A DNA stretch of 64,000 nucleotides from Flaveria trinervia (Eukaryota; Streptophyta; Magnoliopsida; Asterales; Asteraceae): the NCBI GenBank assembly GCA_025506515.1, contig CM046447.1:85313248-85377247 (forward strand), in the 5' to 3' direction. The notes beneath the pieces are model-generated. The model searched no databases. It was given only the letters and a program-made list of their open reading frames with translations, and was not told where the DNA came from. How positions within the stretch are numbered: the first letter of the stretch is position 1; each line of letters begins with the position of its first letter. The position numbers and the translations under genes are program-made. Below, piece after piece: positions 9,662-21,276 of this stretch.

Positions 9662-10581
9662 CTACTGAAGGTGTGTGATCTTCAGTACATTCCTCCTATC
9701 AGTACTAGGTACTAAAGGATTTGTAACAGCTGAAGACTGGTAATTCAACTGTTTTCCATCCGTCCTAATAGACTGTTTGATGGATTCCTCAGCAGTTGTT
9801 AGTCCTTGTATTTCAACTAATTTGAAATGCTTTTCAGATGTTAGGTCTCTTTCAGTACTTGAGGTACATTGAGGAACAACATCTGAAGTACTCAGCTTCA
9901 TATGAGTCTCAGTAGTTAGACCATCAGTCAATTTATTTGTTGAGATCTTAACACTGGTTTCATTCTCTGATCTTAGATTATCATTGGAGAATGACTCACA
10001 CGATAATGTGGTTTGGAGATTGCTTTCACTTTCAGACTTAACTAAGGAGTTAGGAGTAAAGTCTGTTGGTGGAGCAGTATGGTTGTAACCAATGCCAAAC
10101 TTCACATTTGAAGCAGTTTGCTTGCTAAGAAGCATTTCAAATCCCTTGCATGATGAGACCCAGCGTTCACACTCAACTTGGGTCACTGCAAGTTTTTCTT
10201 TGAGACTCCTGTGGTCTTCCAGAATAACCTCTAGCTTGGCCTTTTCATCATTAATTGGCATTTAAGCTTATAAATCTCATCACTTTTACTGTTAAGAGCA
10301 GACTCATGCTCAGCTTTTCTTTTGAAAATGGTTTTCTCAAGCTCAAGTTTTTGATTTATTAATGCTACATTTGCCTCTCTAATAGAGACAAAGGCAGTTA
10401 TGCATGATTCAGAACATAACTTGGCTTTAGCCTCTGAAGATACCTGAGTTACCTGTGAAGATAATGCATTTGAACAGGAACCCTCAGTAGACTCCAGGGC
10501 CATGAGAGCAAGATTTCCAAAAGGGTGTTCACCACCATGTTGACTAGCACCAGCATAGTATTGCTCAGTGTGACCAGACAA
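9662..10581 (-). pseudogene. Copia-1 gag coiled-coil middle region (two frames)
   Basis: Two pieces, 10231-10581 and 9662-10261, overlap by 31 bp in different frames. The first holds a heptad-rich stretch (CITAFVSIREANVALINQ, then LELEKTIFKRKAEHE), typical of the long coiled coil in SIRE-like gag. The second continues with KLAVTQVECERW, CKGFEMLLSKQ and a Ser/Thr-rich tail. The frame change near 10240 is one of the lesions. Confidence 0.75.
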
Positions 10582-10683
10582 GTTATCAGGTAAGCTACTC
10601 CAGTCAACGACTCCAGGTGTGAAGAAGCTGTGATGAGGTTGTGATTGAGATGGAGATGGTTGAGGTTCTGGTAGTGCATGAGA

Positions 10684-11241
10684 TTATGGTACTATAGGAG
10701 CTTGAACTTGATTTGACTGTGGCATATAATAGCAGGGATAAGGATATGGCATTTGACCCTGAGGAACAAAATATGCAGGAGATTGAGGGTGTGATGAATG
10801 ACTAGAACCAGCAGAGTGTTGCCCTTTGAATTGTGAATTGTTATTTGGAAAAGTCAAAAAGGGTGCAGAAGTGTTAGATCCAGTTGATCTACACTCTCTT
10901 GCAAAATGTCCAAGCCTGTGGCATTTGTGACACTTCAACTTGCTCTTGTCAAAACCGACTTTGGTTTTGTCAGAGAGTCCAGGAAATTTCCTGCCAGTTC
11001 TCTTGTAGAATTTCTGAGATCTGATATTGATCAAGGCCATTTGGCTCAAAATATCCATCTCTTCTAAATCATCATCAGCAATGCCCTTCAAATCATCCAT
11101 GATAAAGCATAGATTGTCACTATTATTACCAGAATGACAATCAACACTCACAAAGGCATGATTAGAATTGTTTGAGGTGAAATCAATATGCTCATCATAT
11201 TGGCATTCTGATCCTGCATACTCCGACACATGACTTACCAA
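10684..11241 (-). CDS. Copia-1 gag nucleocapsid part with zinc knuckle
   Basis: 185 codons. Contains the CX2CX4HX4C knuckle CHKCHRLGHFARECRS at about 103-118, preceded by basic residues and followed by a Ser/Gln/Pro/Tyr-rich low-complexity tail. It follows the capsid-like ORF after a frame change and binds RNA in the particle. Confidence 0.85.
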   Translation of the reverse strand: MVSHVSEYAGSECQYDEHIDFTSNNSNHAFVSVDCHSGNNSDNLCFIMDDLKGIADDDLEEMDILSQMALINIRSQKFYKRTGRKFPGLSDKTKVGFDKSKLKCHKCHRLGHFARECRSTGSNTSAPFLTFPNNNSQFKGQHSAGSSHSSHPQSPAYFVPQGQMPYPYPCYYMPQSNQVQAPIVP

Positions 11242-11266
11242 GGCAGTGTTTCCTGGTACAAAATCA

Positions 11267-11961
11267 TCAGTGAGTTTTTCCAGATGATGACAGCTTTTGT
11301 TTCTGTTCTATCTCTCTCTCAAATGTGAGCAATTTCCCATGGAGTTGGGTGAGAGATAGTTTGTCCAAATTTGCACTGGAGCGTAGGACAATAGTATATG
11401 TGTCCCATCTCTCAGGCAGTGATCTGAGAAATCTGTTATTCATCTGGTTGTTTGTGTACTCATGTTTGACCATTTTTAATTTAGAGATCAAACAAGAGAA
11501 CCGCTCAAACTGTTGAGTCAGTGTCTCACCCTTCCTATGAGAGAATGTCTCATATTGTTGGGCAAGGATTTCTCTATTATTTGCCAAGACCTCATCTGTT
11601 CCTCCAAATTGTTCTTTCAAGGCATTCCAGAGGTCATGGACAGTTTCATAATGCATTAGCCCAGAATAGATTTTATTTGGCAGTGCCATGGCCAGAATTC
11701 CATGGGCTTTTGCATCAATCTCAAACAATTTCTTATCCTCATCTGAGTATTGCTCCCTCCTCTTCGGAACCATTTGATTGGTTTTCGGGTTATTCACCAT
11801 AGGCTTGTGTGGACCATGTACCACTGATGTCCAATAACCTGAGCTGTTAACAGACAGGTGATGGAGCATTGTCGTTGCCATATGTTGTACTCATTCCTAA
11901 CCAGCATCGGAGGCTTGGTTGAGGAACCAGTATTGTGAGGATCATTGGAAGGAGTAGTCAT
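11267..11961 (-). pseudogene. Copia-1 gag capsid region (UBN2-like), frameshifted near the start
   Basis: The natural start is the ATG at 11961: the first 27 codons carry KPPMLVRNEYN, the usual Copia gag N terminus, but a frameshift at about 11880 moves the homology into the 204-codon frame starting at 11881. That frame has the conserved gag helices: GYW, YSDEDKKLFEIDAKA, LWNALKEQFGG, ETLTQQFERF and FLRSLPERWDTY. This is the UBN2/retrotransposon gag family. It forms the particle shell. Confidence 0.88.
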
Positions 11962-12178
11962 TTTAGGTCCAAATACAATTTAATTCAAGCTTTTAAAAGA
12001 TTTTACACAGACCACAACAGACTCAATGAAAACCAAGAATAAATCTCAGGATGAATGACCAAAAACACAAAAAATTCAATCTCTATAACCGTTTCTTGCA
12101 AAAATGCTAATTCAATCAAACTTGGATCTTGGATAGCAGTTTTAATGATCAATTATTAGATCGATCAATGATGAACAG
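11962..12178 (-). other. Copia-1 untranslated leader
   Basis: 217 bp between the PBS and the gag ATG with no ORF. In plant Copia elements this holds the packaging signal. Nothing specific is recognisable. Confidence 0.6.
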
Positions 12179-12190
12179 GCTCTGATACCA
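12179..12190 (-). other. Copia-1 primer binding site (initiator Met tRNA)
   Basis: The minus strand reads TGGTATCAGAGC two bases inside the 5' LTR end. It is complementary to the 3' end of plant initiator tRNA-Met, the usual primer of Copia elements. Confidence 0.92.
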
Positions 12191-12192
12191 TT

Positions 12193-12908
12193 TGACAGGA
12201 TCAGGGATCTCAAGTTTGATGGATTAGAGTGTAACACAGCGGAATAAGAACAAGAATTAGACAAATTATAGCAAGAATTTGATATTCGTATGCATTATGA
12301 ACAAATACGGTTGTAAAGAGAGAATATATTTCTGTGAAAAGGAATGTTTCAATAATATCAAATGTTTCTGCTCAATCATTCACAATTACAATAAGGTTGA
12401 CACTCCTTATATAGAGTGCAATCACTGCTGATATCACGGGATAGTGACATGTGGCAGATTTGTTACAAAAATAACTAAAACTTAACAAACTACTGAAATG
12501 TTCACAACTACTGAGAACATATCAGAGTGCTAAGTATAAAACATAAAACTACTGATACGAAACTACTGAAACTACAACGACTGAAGAACAAGCTCTTCAG
12601 TCGTTTTACAAAACTACAGAAAGGAAAACATAAAACTACTGAAAGAAAACCGTCACAACTATTGAAGAAGACCTCTTCAGCTGTTGTGACATCGACTGAT
12701 ACTTGGTCTTCAGCACTTGTCTTCAGACTTTGTCTTCAGCACTTGTGTCTTCAGACTTTATCTTCAGCACTTGTGTCTTCAGACTTTGTCTTCAGCACTT
12801 GTGTCTTCAGACTTTTGTCTTCAGCTGTTGTGGACTTCAGCAGTTGTTGTGACGTCTGTGGGACTTAAGGTTTTTCTGATCCGGCTCATTGGTTCTTTTG
12901 GTCCAACA
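12193..12908 (-). repeat. Copia-1 5' LTR
   Basis: 716 bp, TG...CA in element orientation, pairing with 613-1327. The TATA motif CTATATAAG lies at 12406-12414 on the minus strand, inside an otherwise unremarkable promoter region. Confidence 0.95.
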
Positions 12909-13117
12909 ACGATAATTCCCAATTAATATATAAAACACACAAACAAATAAGCATAATACAATAATTACATAATCAGTTAAATTATCAATAATTTAACATT
13001 GCTAATTATTATTAGGTCACCAACGTTAAACGACAACTAGTGTTTGTTTACGACACGTGCATGCAAGACTTAACGGAACTAACGGAGTTTGATAACAGAA
13101 ATTTACCGGATGTCACA
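12909..13117 (-). repeat. Gypsy-type LTR remnant, first 209 bp
   Basis: On the minus strand it starts TGTGACATCCGGTAAATTTC at 13117, a start typical of Asteraceae Gypsy LTRs and similar to the TGTGACATCCGTCACC start of the Gypsy-3 LTRs. It continues across Copia-1 into 612-1. Confidence 0.55.
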
Positions 13118-13599
13118 ATTACAGATTACTAGTGGGTGTGTCTAGTGGGTGTATCGTCGATGATAAAGAACATGAATTGAATGAAAAAGGGAGGTTTTGA
13201 GATTAAAAGGGAGGACTTTTTGAAGTTAATTAGGGCTACTTTGAAAGCCCTACCCATGTGTCCAATTACAAAGAAAATGGTGATGAAGAAAGAAGGCGGT
13301 GTGTGTACAGGGGTGCAAATGTGCAATCGACAGTAATTAAATGGAGGAAAAATGAAGGTTAGATTTTCAACCATTTGGATGGTAATTTGATCTAGGGTCT
13401 TTTTTAATGTTTTATCCTTGTAAGATATTTTTTAAGACTAAATTATGTAACTTTTTGATTAACTAAACCTTAAGCCAACGCTATGAGTCGATTTTACGTA
13501 ACGTGTTGTGACGATGATATATAACAAAATAATGTTTGATATATGATATCCCAAGATAGAAAGAAGAAGAATATAGTGAGTGTACCTATAACAAACATC
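13118..13599. other. Unassigned AT-rich sequence
   Basis: No supported gene. The 81-codon minus ORF at 13129-13374 has no recognisable domain and low-complexity composition. Confidence 0.5.
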
Positions 13600-14831
13600 T
13601 TTTCTCTCTTTATTAGTTTTTTTTCGTTTTTAATATGTTGTTCAATGTAATTCACTGTAAGTAATTACAAAATGATGTAACTATAGTGATGTAACTCACT
13701 ATTATTCACTGTAATTCATTGTATTAGGTATGGTTTGATGTTTAATTTGGTGTTTTTTATTAATGCACCATGTTTGTTTGATGTAATTTACTGTAAATAT
13801 TTTGTTATTAATACACCATGTTTGTTAATAATGTAATGTTTTCACATGTTCATAGTTTACATTGATTTTTCGTTACAATGGTGCAGTTTTATTATTTTGG
13901 TTTTATTATTGTGTTGAAATTTCATTACCATGGTGTAATGTTGTTACAGTGGTGTAGTTATATGATGTAATTTTGTTACAGTGGTGTAGTTATATTTGTT
14001 TTATTTTCTTTACAGTGATGTAACTACAGGGGGTGGTAACTATGATGCATCGGATCAAGATATCTTTAATATTTGGATATGAATTTGGAAAAGAATTTGA
14101 ACTCATTTTGTTAGATTGTTATGTTATTAAAATCACGTTGGTGTAGTTATTAAAATCACATTGGTGTAGTTACATCGTTTAATGATGTATATTTTACATT
14201 TGGTTTACATTTGTTTACATTAGTTTTCGTTGGTTTACATATTATTTTGCATTATAGTTTTACTACAGTTTACAGCAGTGTAACACTGTAACATATGATA
14301 AAATGGTGTAACATATGGTTTTAGATAGTGTATTTTTGTTATTTTAGTGTGATTACAGTGGTGTATTCTTATTATAGTGGTGCAACATATGGTTTAGTTG
14401 TTATAAGATAGTTTTTAAGTGTTAAAATTACTAACTACAGTAATGTAGCTACGGACGACCAAACAAAATTACAAAAAGATTATTGAGACTATATGGTAAT
14501 TAAAGAGAAAAATAATACGAGTTTAATGATATAATGTTTATAAAAAAATAATATAGTATAAAAAAATTATAAATGTATAAAGAAATTGGGTGTAAAATTA
14601 TTTTTATAAAAAAGAAAATAATATTAGAGGAAAAAGAAAGTTAGGTGGTGACACTTGTCAAATTATTTTTATTCAATCTGTATTTTTTAGTTTGGTTAAA
14701 TGATCACATTACCCTTTTCAATTAAAAAAATTAAAGGACACATGATATGATCTCTTGTTTTCTCAAGTAAATCAATGGATCAATATGGTTAATGGATTCT
14801 CACAAAAACTAAGGGTTTTTATTAGAACCTT

Positions 14832-14875
<44 letters not shown>

Positions 14876-14879
14876 AATA

Positions 14880-14966
<87 letters not shown>

Positions 14967-14971
14967 GTATG

Positions 14972-15025
<54 letters not shown>

Positions 15026-15143
15026 TGTATGTATATAATATGTATGTATATATATATGTATGTATATATATATGTATGTATATATATATGTATATATATA
15101 TATGTATGTATATATATATATATATGTATGTGTATATATATAT

Positions 15144-15195
<52 letters not shown>

Positions 15196-16870
15196 ATATA
15201 TATATTAGGTTTGGTTATTATAAAAATCCTTCGTTTTTGTGAGAACTCTTTAACCAAATTCTAACCATAGATCAAGAAATGAATGGATAATATTTGTCAA
15301 TATTTTTTTATTACAAAAGGGTATAAATGTCATTTAACTCAACCACCAATATTCAGATTTAACAAGATTATAACAAGTGTCATCCACATATCCCTATATT
15401 TCTTTTTTCTTTATATTAAAAAAATTTCACCCTCTTTTTATTTAAACACTCATAACTTTTTTATAAATTGTAATTTTTTTATAAAAAATGCACCATTAAA
15501 CTTATCATATTTTTCTCTTTAATTCTAATATAGCATTGCAAAAAAAGATTTATACGTACGCAGTTACATCATATTACAATGTTACATTGTTGTACCATTT
15601 TGCAAAGCTATAACAAAAACAATAAGTTACAATGTAATTCTCATATAATCTTACAAACAACATTATTAACAAATATAATTTTGCACTATTGTACGAAACT
15701 TTAATACACGATATAACATCACTCCAACTAACAATAACATCCACGTTATTATAACCTAACAACCAAACGATATTAGATCATGTTATACTAATGTAATCTT
15801 TAGCAAAGTTGTAACAAAAACATCTAGTTACACTGTTAAATACATGTTATTACACCACTCCAACTAAAAGTAGCATAATCATTAAAAAACCAAATGATAT
15901 TACATCAATATAAACCAATGTAAAACAATATTAACCTAAAACGATCTATAAACACAAATGAATCATTAACCAATGTAAATCAAACGTTTGTTAAATTTAA
16001 ACCAGACGACATTACACCATGTCCTAATGATTTAGCACTACATCTGGAACAAAACAACCCAAATATTAACCAATGTAAATAAGAAAAAGTATTACTCGTA
16101 CATAGTTACATCAAGGTACACTGTTATACTACTGTAACTTGGAGCAAAACTGTCACGAAAATCAGTCTGTAAACCAATGTAAACTAATGTAAACCAATAT
16201 GTAACTAATATATAAAAATATAAAGCAAACATTTGTAACAAAATTAACCTAATACATATATATATATACACCAATGCAAAAAGAAAAAATAGAATTACAC
16301 TACTGCAAAAACAAAAAGGTACTAGTTTTACAATACAATATACCCAATTCATGGTATTATAGTAACAAGTTATTACATTAAATTGCAGTATCACACTAAT
16401 GTAAACTAATGTAAATCAATATTAACCAATGTAAACTAATGTAAATCAATCTGTAAAGAAATGACATTAAACAATATAACTAAACCTCAAAAATTTCAGA
16501 AACCTAACAACCAAAACAACATTAATCCATGTAACTACACCACTGTAAAAAATCACATCATATTGCACTTACTTATGGTGATGTAACATATTGAATAAGC
16601 AAAAAAAATTTCTAAATTTCAGGATAACAATGATGAAACATGATTTGTTTACAACATAGAATCAATTAATTAGAAGTTCATGTAATAGAAACACTTAGTT
16701 ACAATAAATTAAATCATGTTTATTTGAATGCAAATCATAATGCTTACAGTAAATCACATTATATTATACTTACTTACAGTGAACTACATCGAATAAACAC
16801 ATATAAAAACCAACAAAAATAAAACGTAATAAAACCCAATGCATCACCATTACCGTAGTCTTCCTTCTGA
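13600..16870. mobile_element. Foldback-like element: long imperfect inverted repeat around a TA tract
   Basis: The left arm (about 13600-14835) is full of GTGGTGTAGTTAC and GGTTTACATT; the right arm (about 15205-16870) carries their complements (GTAACTACACC, AATGTAAACC). Two stretches can be paired. 14789-14830 (TTCTCACAAAAACTAAGGG) matches the complement of 15215-15250. 13640-13680 (TGTAATTCACTGTAAGTAA) matches the complement of 16770-16800 (CTTACAGTGAACTACATCG). The centre is (TA)n. No transposase is encoded, which fits a non-autonomous foldback or MULE-derived element. The outer ends and a target duplication could not be fixed. Confidence 0.6.
14836..15205. repeat. (TA)n / (TATG)n microsatellite at the foldback centre
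   Basis: About 370 bp of nearly pure TA dinucleotides with interspersed TATGTATG tetranucleotides from about 14949 to 15145. Open frames here are meaningless Tyr/Ile runs. Confidence 0.97.
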
Positions 16871-17895
16871 CTGTCTTCACTCTTCAGTTATCTAAAAAAC
16901 TAAAAATAATTTTAAGTTGATTTAACAATATGCAAAAATGGTTTTTTCACTTTTCATAAAAATATGTATCCTTAAAGGTTTAACATTTTCTAGAAAAAAG
17001 AAAGTAATTTTCAATTTATCATAATGTGAAAAAAAAGTTCCAACATTTGAAAATGTCAAAAGTGAATCTCTAACAGGCTATCACTTTTAACAAAAACTGT
17101 CTAAGACATTGAATCAACATCTGTATGAACCATATTGAAATAATTTTTAAATGATTCAAACACTAATGTAAACCAAAAAAATAAACAGAGAGACAAATAA
17201 TTTAAACACTAAAAATAACACACACTATAAAGCAAGAAAAACCTCATAGAAGTTGAGATTTTAATCGCGACGGTGGTGTAGACAAAGCCGACGGTGGCAA
17301 CAAGAAAAACCCAGATCTGAATCATAAGAAAAACCCAATCAAAAGAAAGAACCCAAATCTAAACCGGGATGGTGACGGTGACTAGGATGTTGGAAGTGGT
17401 GGTGGTCGATATCACTCTAGGTGGTGTGGTATTTTGAAACGCAACGGTGGTGACAAAGAAAACCCAGATATGAACCTCAATGGTGGTGGTGATAAAGACG
17501 ATAAAGATAATGGTGGCATTGGTGACAAGGATGACACACAGCCATGGCGTGTAGTGAACTACAACGATGTGGTGATGGTTGATGTTGATCTGGTTGATAT
17601 GGTGGTGGTGCAATTCAAGCACAAAAACAAAAAAAATAGCTATTGTTTGAGAGAGAAAGATGATGATTTATTCTTGTGAATAAACTATTGATTTTATGGT
17701 ATGGAAACATAATATCTGAGAAAAAGCAAAAAAAAAAAAAAGTCAACAGAAAAGTACATAATTGCAAAATTACATTTTTATCCTAAATTAATCTATACCA
17801 TTGAATTGAATCTAGATTTTTTAATATTAAATCAATGGTTGTGGTTGAGTTAAAGGATTTTTACAATTGTTTAGGATTTTCATATGAACTCAATT
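16871..17895. other. Non-coding stretch with GGTGGT-rich segment
   Basis: The AT-rich distal right arm grades into a segment (17260-17620) with many GGTGGT/GGTGAC triplets, open on both strands as low-complexity ORFs, then AT-rich DNA. 17795-17870 again resembles the inner foldback sequence (CCATTGAATT, GGTTGAGTTAAAGGATTTT), suggesting a second decayed copy of that end. No gene is supported. Confidence 0.5.
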
Positions 17896-17896
17896 C

Positions 17897-17928
<32 letters not shown>

Positions 17929-17936
17929 AAGAGAGT
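17896..17936. repeat. (TA)n(GA)n microsatellite
   Basis: A TA run directly followed by a GA run, abutting the terminal repeat of the next element. Confidence 0.9.
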
Positions 17937-19386
17937 AAATTACCATTTGTATCCCTGGCGTTTGTTCATTTTAACCACTTGCATCCCTACAGTTTCAAAA
18001 TTGCCATCCGACCTCGAACGTTTCATGTTATCTTCATTTGAGTCTATACGTTTCATTTTATCTCCATTTGAGTTCAAATGAGTAACACTGTTAAATGTTC
18101 AGTTAAAATTGTTATTAAAATGATGAAACTACCCTTAAAATTAAAACACACATAAAAAACCTTGTGGGTCTCATCCATCAACATCATCTTCTTCAAATCA
18201 CCACGTGCCTAACTCATTTCCCCTTTCCATCCCCCAGCTTTCCCCGCCATCGGCTTCCCCCAACCGAAATCATTATCATACATCGAAAACCGCGGTGAAC
18301 TGCCCATCGTCACCATACCTCCGTCGAAGTTCCCCAACGGAAAACACCGTGGGTCCTGTTCCCAATTGTGCACAAAACGACGCACCATCGTGTCGTTGTG
18401 GGATGTAACGTTTTTTGTTCAGCTGCTCTGCACACCACCGGAGATCGTGAGATAACACGTCGCCGACGGTGGTGTACGTCGGAATGCTTTGAATTGTGTT
18501 ACTGAAGTAGAAAGCTTCGAGCTTTGGCTCCAGACGGTGACGACAGTTCACCACCATTCTTCGGCGGGATTTCGCCTGAGAGATTCACCAATGGGAGTTG
18601 CAGAGAGAGGAGGTGAAGAGAAGGGTCTTTCGAAAGCGAAAGATCCGACCATTGACGCGTTGAAACGTCCGTACACGTTAACGGAGACCCATCACTGAAA
18701 ACCCACTTCAACCCCCTCCATTGACACAAGGGTATTTAAGTGTTCTATGATTTTAGCAGCAGATTCTCCGATTTGCCTCCGATTGAGGGTTTGATTTTGT
18801 TCAAAAGCAAATCAACGTTGTAGAAGCTGATAAAAGTGGTGAAACAGTGAATGTGAAGGTGAAGAAGACGAATTTGAGGATGAAATTGAGGTTGAAGATG
18901 AAACCGCCATTGATGGAGCTTGATGGAGACTGTGTGTGAGTGTGTTGGAGATGGTGAAGGGAGTGTTGACTGGTAGTGATTTTGTTCCCACTTTAATGTA
19001 TTTTAAAACATTGAGCATGATGTTGGGGTACTTTATTGTTGGACTGTTGGATAGAGATCGGACGGTGGGAGGAGAGTGGGGGAGTGGAGGTGAGAAGCAG
19101 AGGATTATTTGAGGGGAGTGGGTGGTGGTACTGTGCGTGAGGTGTGGAGGTTGTGTGGGTCAAACGAGAAGATGATGTGGATGGTCCTACAAATTTTTTT
19201 TATTTTTTTACTCTTAAGGGTAATTTAGTCTTTTCCATAAAGAGTTAACTGAACAACTTAACGTAGGTAGTTATTTGGATTCAAATGGAAACAAAAATAA
19301 AACGTTAGGGGGCGAATCAAGACTTTGAAACTGCAGGGATACTAGTGGTTAAAATGTGAAAACGTCAAGGATGCAATGGTAATTTA

Positions 19387-19391
<5 letters not shown>
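17934..19391. mobile_element. Non-autonomous long-TIR element (MULE-like) with GC-richer cargo
   Basis: The left end starts GTAAATTACCATTTGTATCC; the right end, complemented, starts GTAAATTACCATTGCATCC. The similarity continues through TTTTAACCACT, ATCCCT and AGTTTCAAA to about 200 bp inward on both sides, giving TIRs near 200-250 bp. Long TIRs without a transposase point to a Mutator-type non-autonomous element. Both ends sit in TA/GA microsatellites, so the target duplication cannot be read. The central 18200-18960 is clearly GC-richer than the TIRs. Confidence 0.72.
18205..18960. other. Cargo of the long-TIR element, possible captured gene fragment
   Basis: GC-rich insert with several overlapping ORFs: minus 18276-18557 (93 codons) and 18499-18729 (76), plus 18205-18408 (67) and 18489-18698 (69). 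None starts or ends in a convincing gene context and I recognise no family. The composition contrast with the surrounding AT-rich TIRs is what suggests captured host DNA, as in Pack-MULEs. No product is assigned. Confidence 0.35.
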
Positions 19392-19477
<86 letters not shown>

Positions 19478-19490
19478 CTATATGTATATG

Positions 19491-19522
<32 letters not shown>

Positions 19523-19571
19523 AAATGAGAAAATGTTAGGGATGCAAATGGTAATTTACTCATATATATAT

Positions 19572-19622
<51 letters not shown>
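19392..19622. repeat. (TA)n tract with a second copy of the element terminus
   Basis: Two TA runs (19392-19520 and 19561-19622) separated by a 40 bp copy of the element end (GGGATGCAAATGGTAATTTA at about 19537-19556), nearly identical to the end at 19350-19391. Confidence 0.85.
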
Positions 19623-19626
<4 letters not shown>

Positions 19627-21275
19627 CATATCAATAATCCACCTTTCCACTGTTCACTCTCAAATGTGTCCATGGACCAAACAAATGTCATGGGGCCTGT
19701 CAGTGTACTCTTTTCTGGAAGCATAAATTGTTTATTTCTGATAAAAAAATATTCTTCTGTATTATAATACATATTATGACCTTTGGTCGGTGGTTACAGT
19801 GCCACCGTACCAAAGGCAAAAGACATGTTACAACTTGCAAAAGCTTAAGTCTTAAAAGCACAATTTACAAGTCTTGATGCTAAAGGTACAACTGATAAAT
19901 GCAACGACTGATTTTGGAACTGTTTCCGACTCGATGAAGCAGCTACTGCCGGAGGTATGGCAATGGCCATGGTTCTATTTATCGGTCGCCATGACGGAGT
20001 AGGGTTAGGATGAACATGTAGTTGTGGTTGTGATATGGTTACGGTAGTTGTGGTGGTGCGATGGTTGCGGTAGTTGTCGTGTTGCGGATCGTTAAAGCCG
20101 CCGCCACCAACGCCGGAGCTATGGCAGCGGCCCTCACCTTCGTCGAGTTCTTCGTTGAAGAATGCATTATCCCCTCACGGTGACACCAATATCATCAACA
20201 TAAATGACAGATCCATCTTTTGGTCGTCGTAGTGTGTGTTGGTGTTGCCGGAGTTTGTTGCAGGCAAGGTGGTGTTGGTGGTGGTAGTGGTGGAGCTCAA
20301 GGCAAGATGATTTTGATTTTATGAGTACTAGAAGGTGGAAATGATTTGAGGGAAGTAGAAATGGAGATTAAAAAGTGATTTAATATCTAAGTTCTTTTTA
20401 GGTAAATTTGGAACTTAAAAGAATATTATAACTGGTTAATTTTAACATTTGAGATCCAAATTCAGATTTATTTTTATTTTTATTAAGTTGTATCTTTCTA
20501 TGCCATTTATTTGACTTCAAAATTTAAATAATATATTTATTTAATACAACATTGAACTATATTAATATTTTTAAATACATAAAACTACAGAGCATAAAAG
20601 AGTAATGGTTACAATAAGCCAGAAGAGAAAGACAATAGAGAGTGTAGAGGTATTAAAATAAATAAATGATGTTTGAGTGTTATGAAAGACGTAAATTTCA
20701 AAGGGTGAAAAACAATTTTAAATAGAAGAAACGTTGGAGGATAGACTTCGAAGGAGCATATTTGTCATCTATTTTTTCAAACGTAAAAATAACTAAGTAA
20801 ACTATTTTAATTTTATTTATTTTTAAACTTTAGTAGAATACAAAATATAAATATCATTAAATTTTATTTAAAGATAATATTTTGAAATTCATATTTAAGT
20901 GTTTAAATATTAAAGTAAAACCCTATAGTAGTATTTTTATAATGTTTAACAACCAATTAAAATACTTATTTAATTATATAACAACTTTACAAATTGATTG
21001 TTATTGTAATATTATTAATATTTAAATTCGTGTTATAGCAATAGCTAAAACTTATACAACTTATACACATTTATATATTTGTTTTATAACTCTTGTAAAT
21101 TTTTGTTTTTTTTTAAACATATAAAATTATTTTCATAGCGTTAAGAAAACATATAATTAAGTTATTACAATAGGTATTGTATTTTGTGGTGTTACATAAA
21201 TGTTTAACGGAAGAGATAATATATCTAATATATCTAATATTATTACACATAAATGTTAGTTATATGTATATAGGC
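19623..21275. other. Intergenic sequence, no gene
   Basis: 19900-20320 is GC-richer with GCCGGAG and GGTGGTGG repeats but no ORF over 60 codons in either direction. 20390-21270 is AT-rich and featureless. I see nothing assignable. Confidence 0.5.
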
Positions 21276-21276
21276 T

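Larger units (their letters stand above)
613..12908 (-). mobile_element. Copia-1: complete but decayed Copia LTR retrotransposon, SIRE-like layout
   Basis: A 12.3 kb element in minus orientation: 5' LTR 12193-12908, PBS 12179-12190, gag from 11961, zinc knuckles, protease, integrase, RT and RNase H to 5719, an accessory coding region 4875-1545, PPT 1328-1340 and 3' LTR 613-1327. The protease-integrase-RT order defines Copia. A long ORF region downstream of RNase H is the arrangement of the SIRE lineage, whose elements have an env-like gene there. The LTRs differ by about 12 substitutions and 2-3 small indels over about 715 bp by eye, so the insertion is fairly recent. Gag-pol is nevertheless split over at least six frames, so this copy cannot make a polyprotein. 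Confidence 0.93.

Noticed and set aside
12179..12190. tRNA-Met-like sequence
   Set aside because: Only the 12-base complement of the tRNA 3' end, in PBS position; no cloverleaf. The same applies at 59855 and 61188.
14886..15264. Tyr/Ile-rich ORFs up to 123 codons
   Set aside because: Translation of a TA microsatellite.
17434..17679. Asp/Asn/Gly-rich plus ORF and its His/Ile-rich minus shadow
   Set aside because: Low-complexity GGTGGT/GATAAAGAC repeat, open on both strands.
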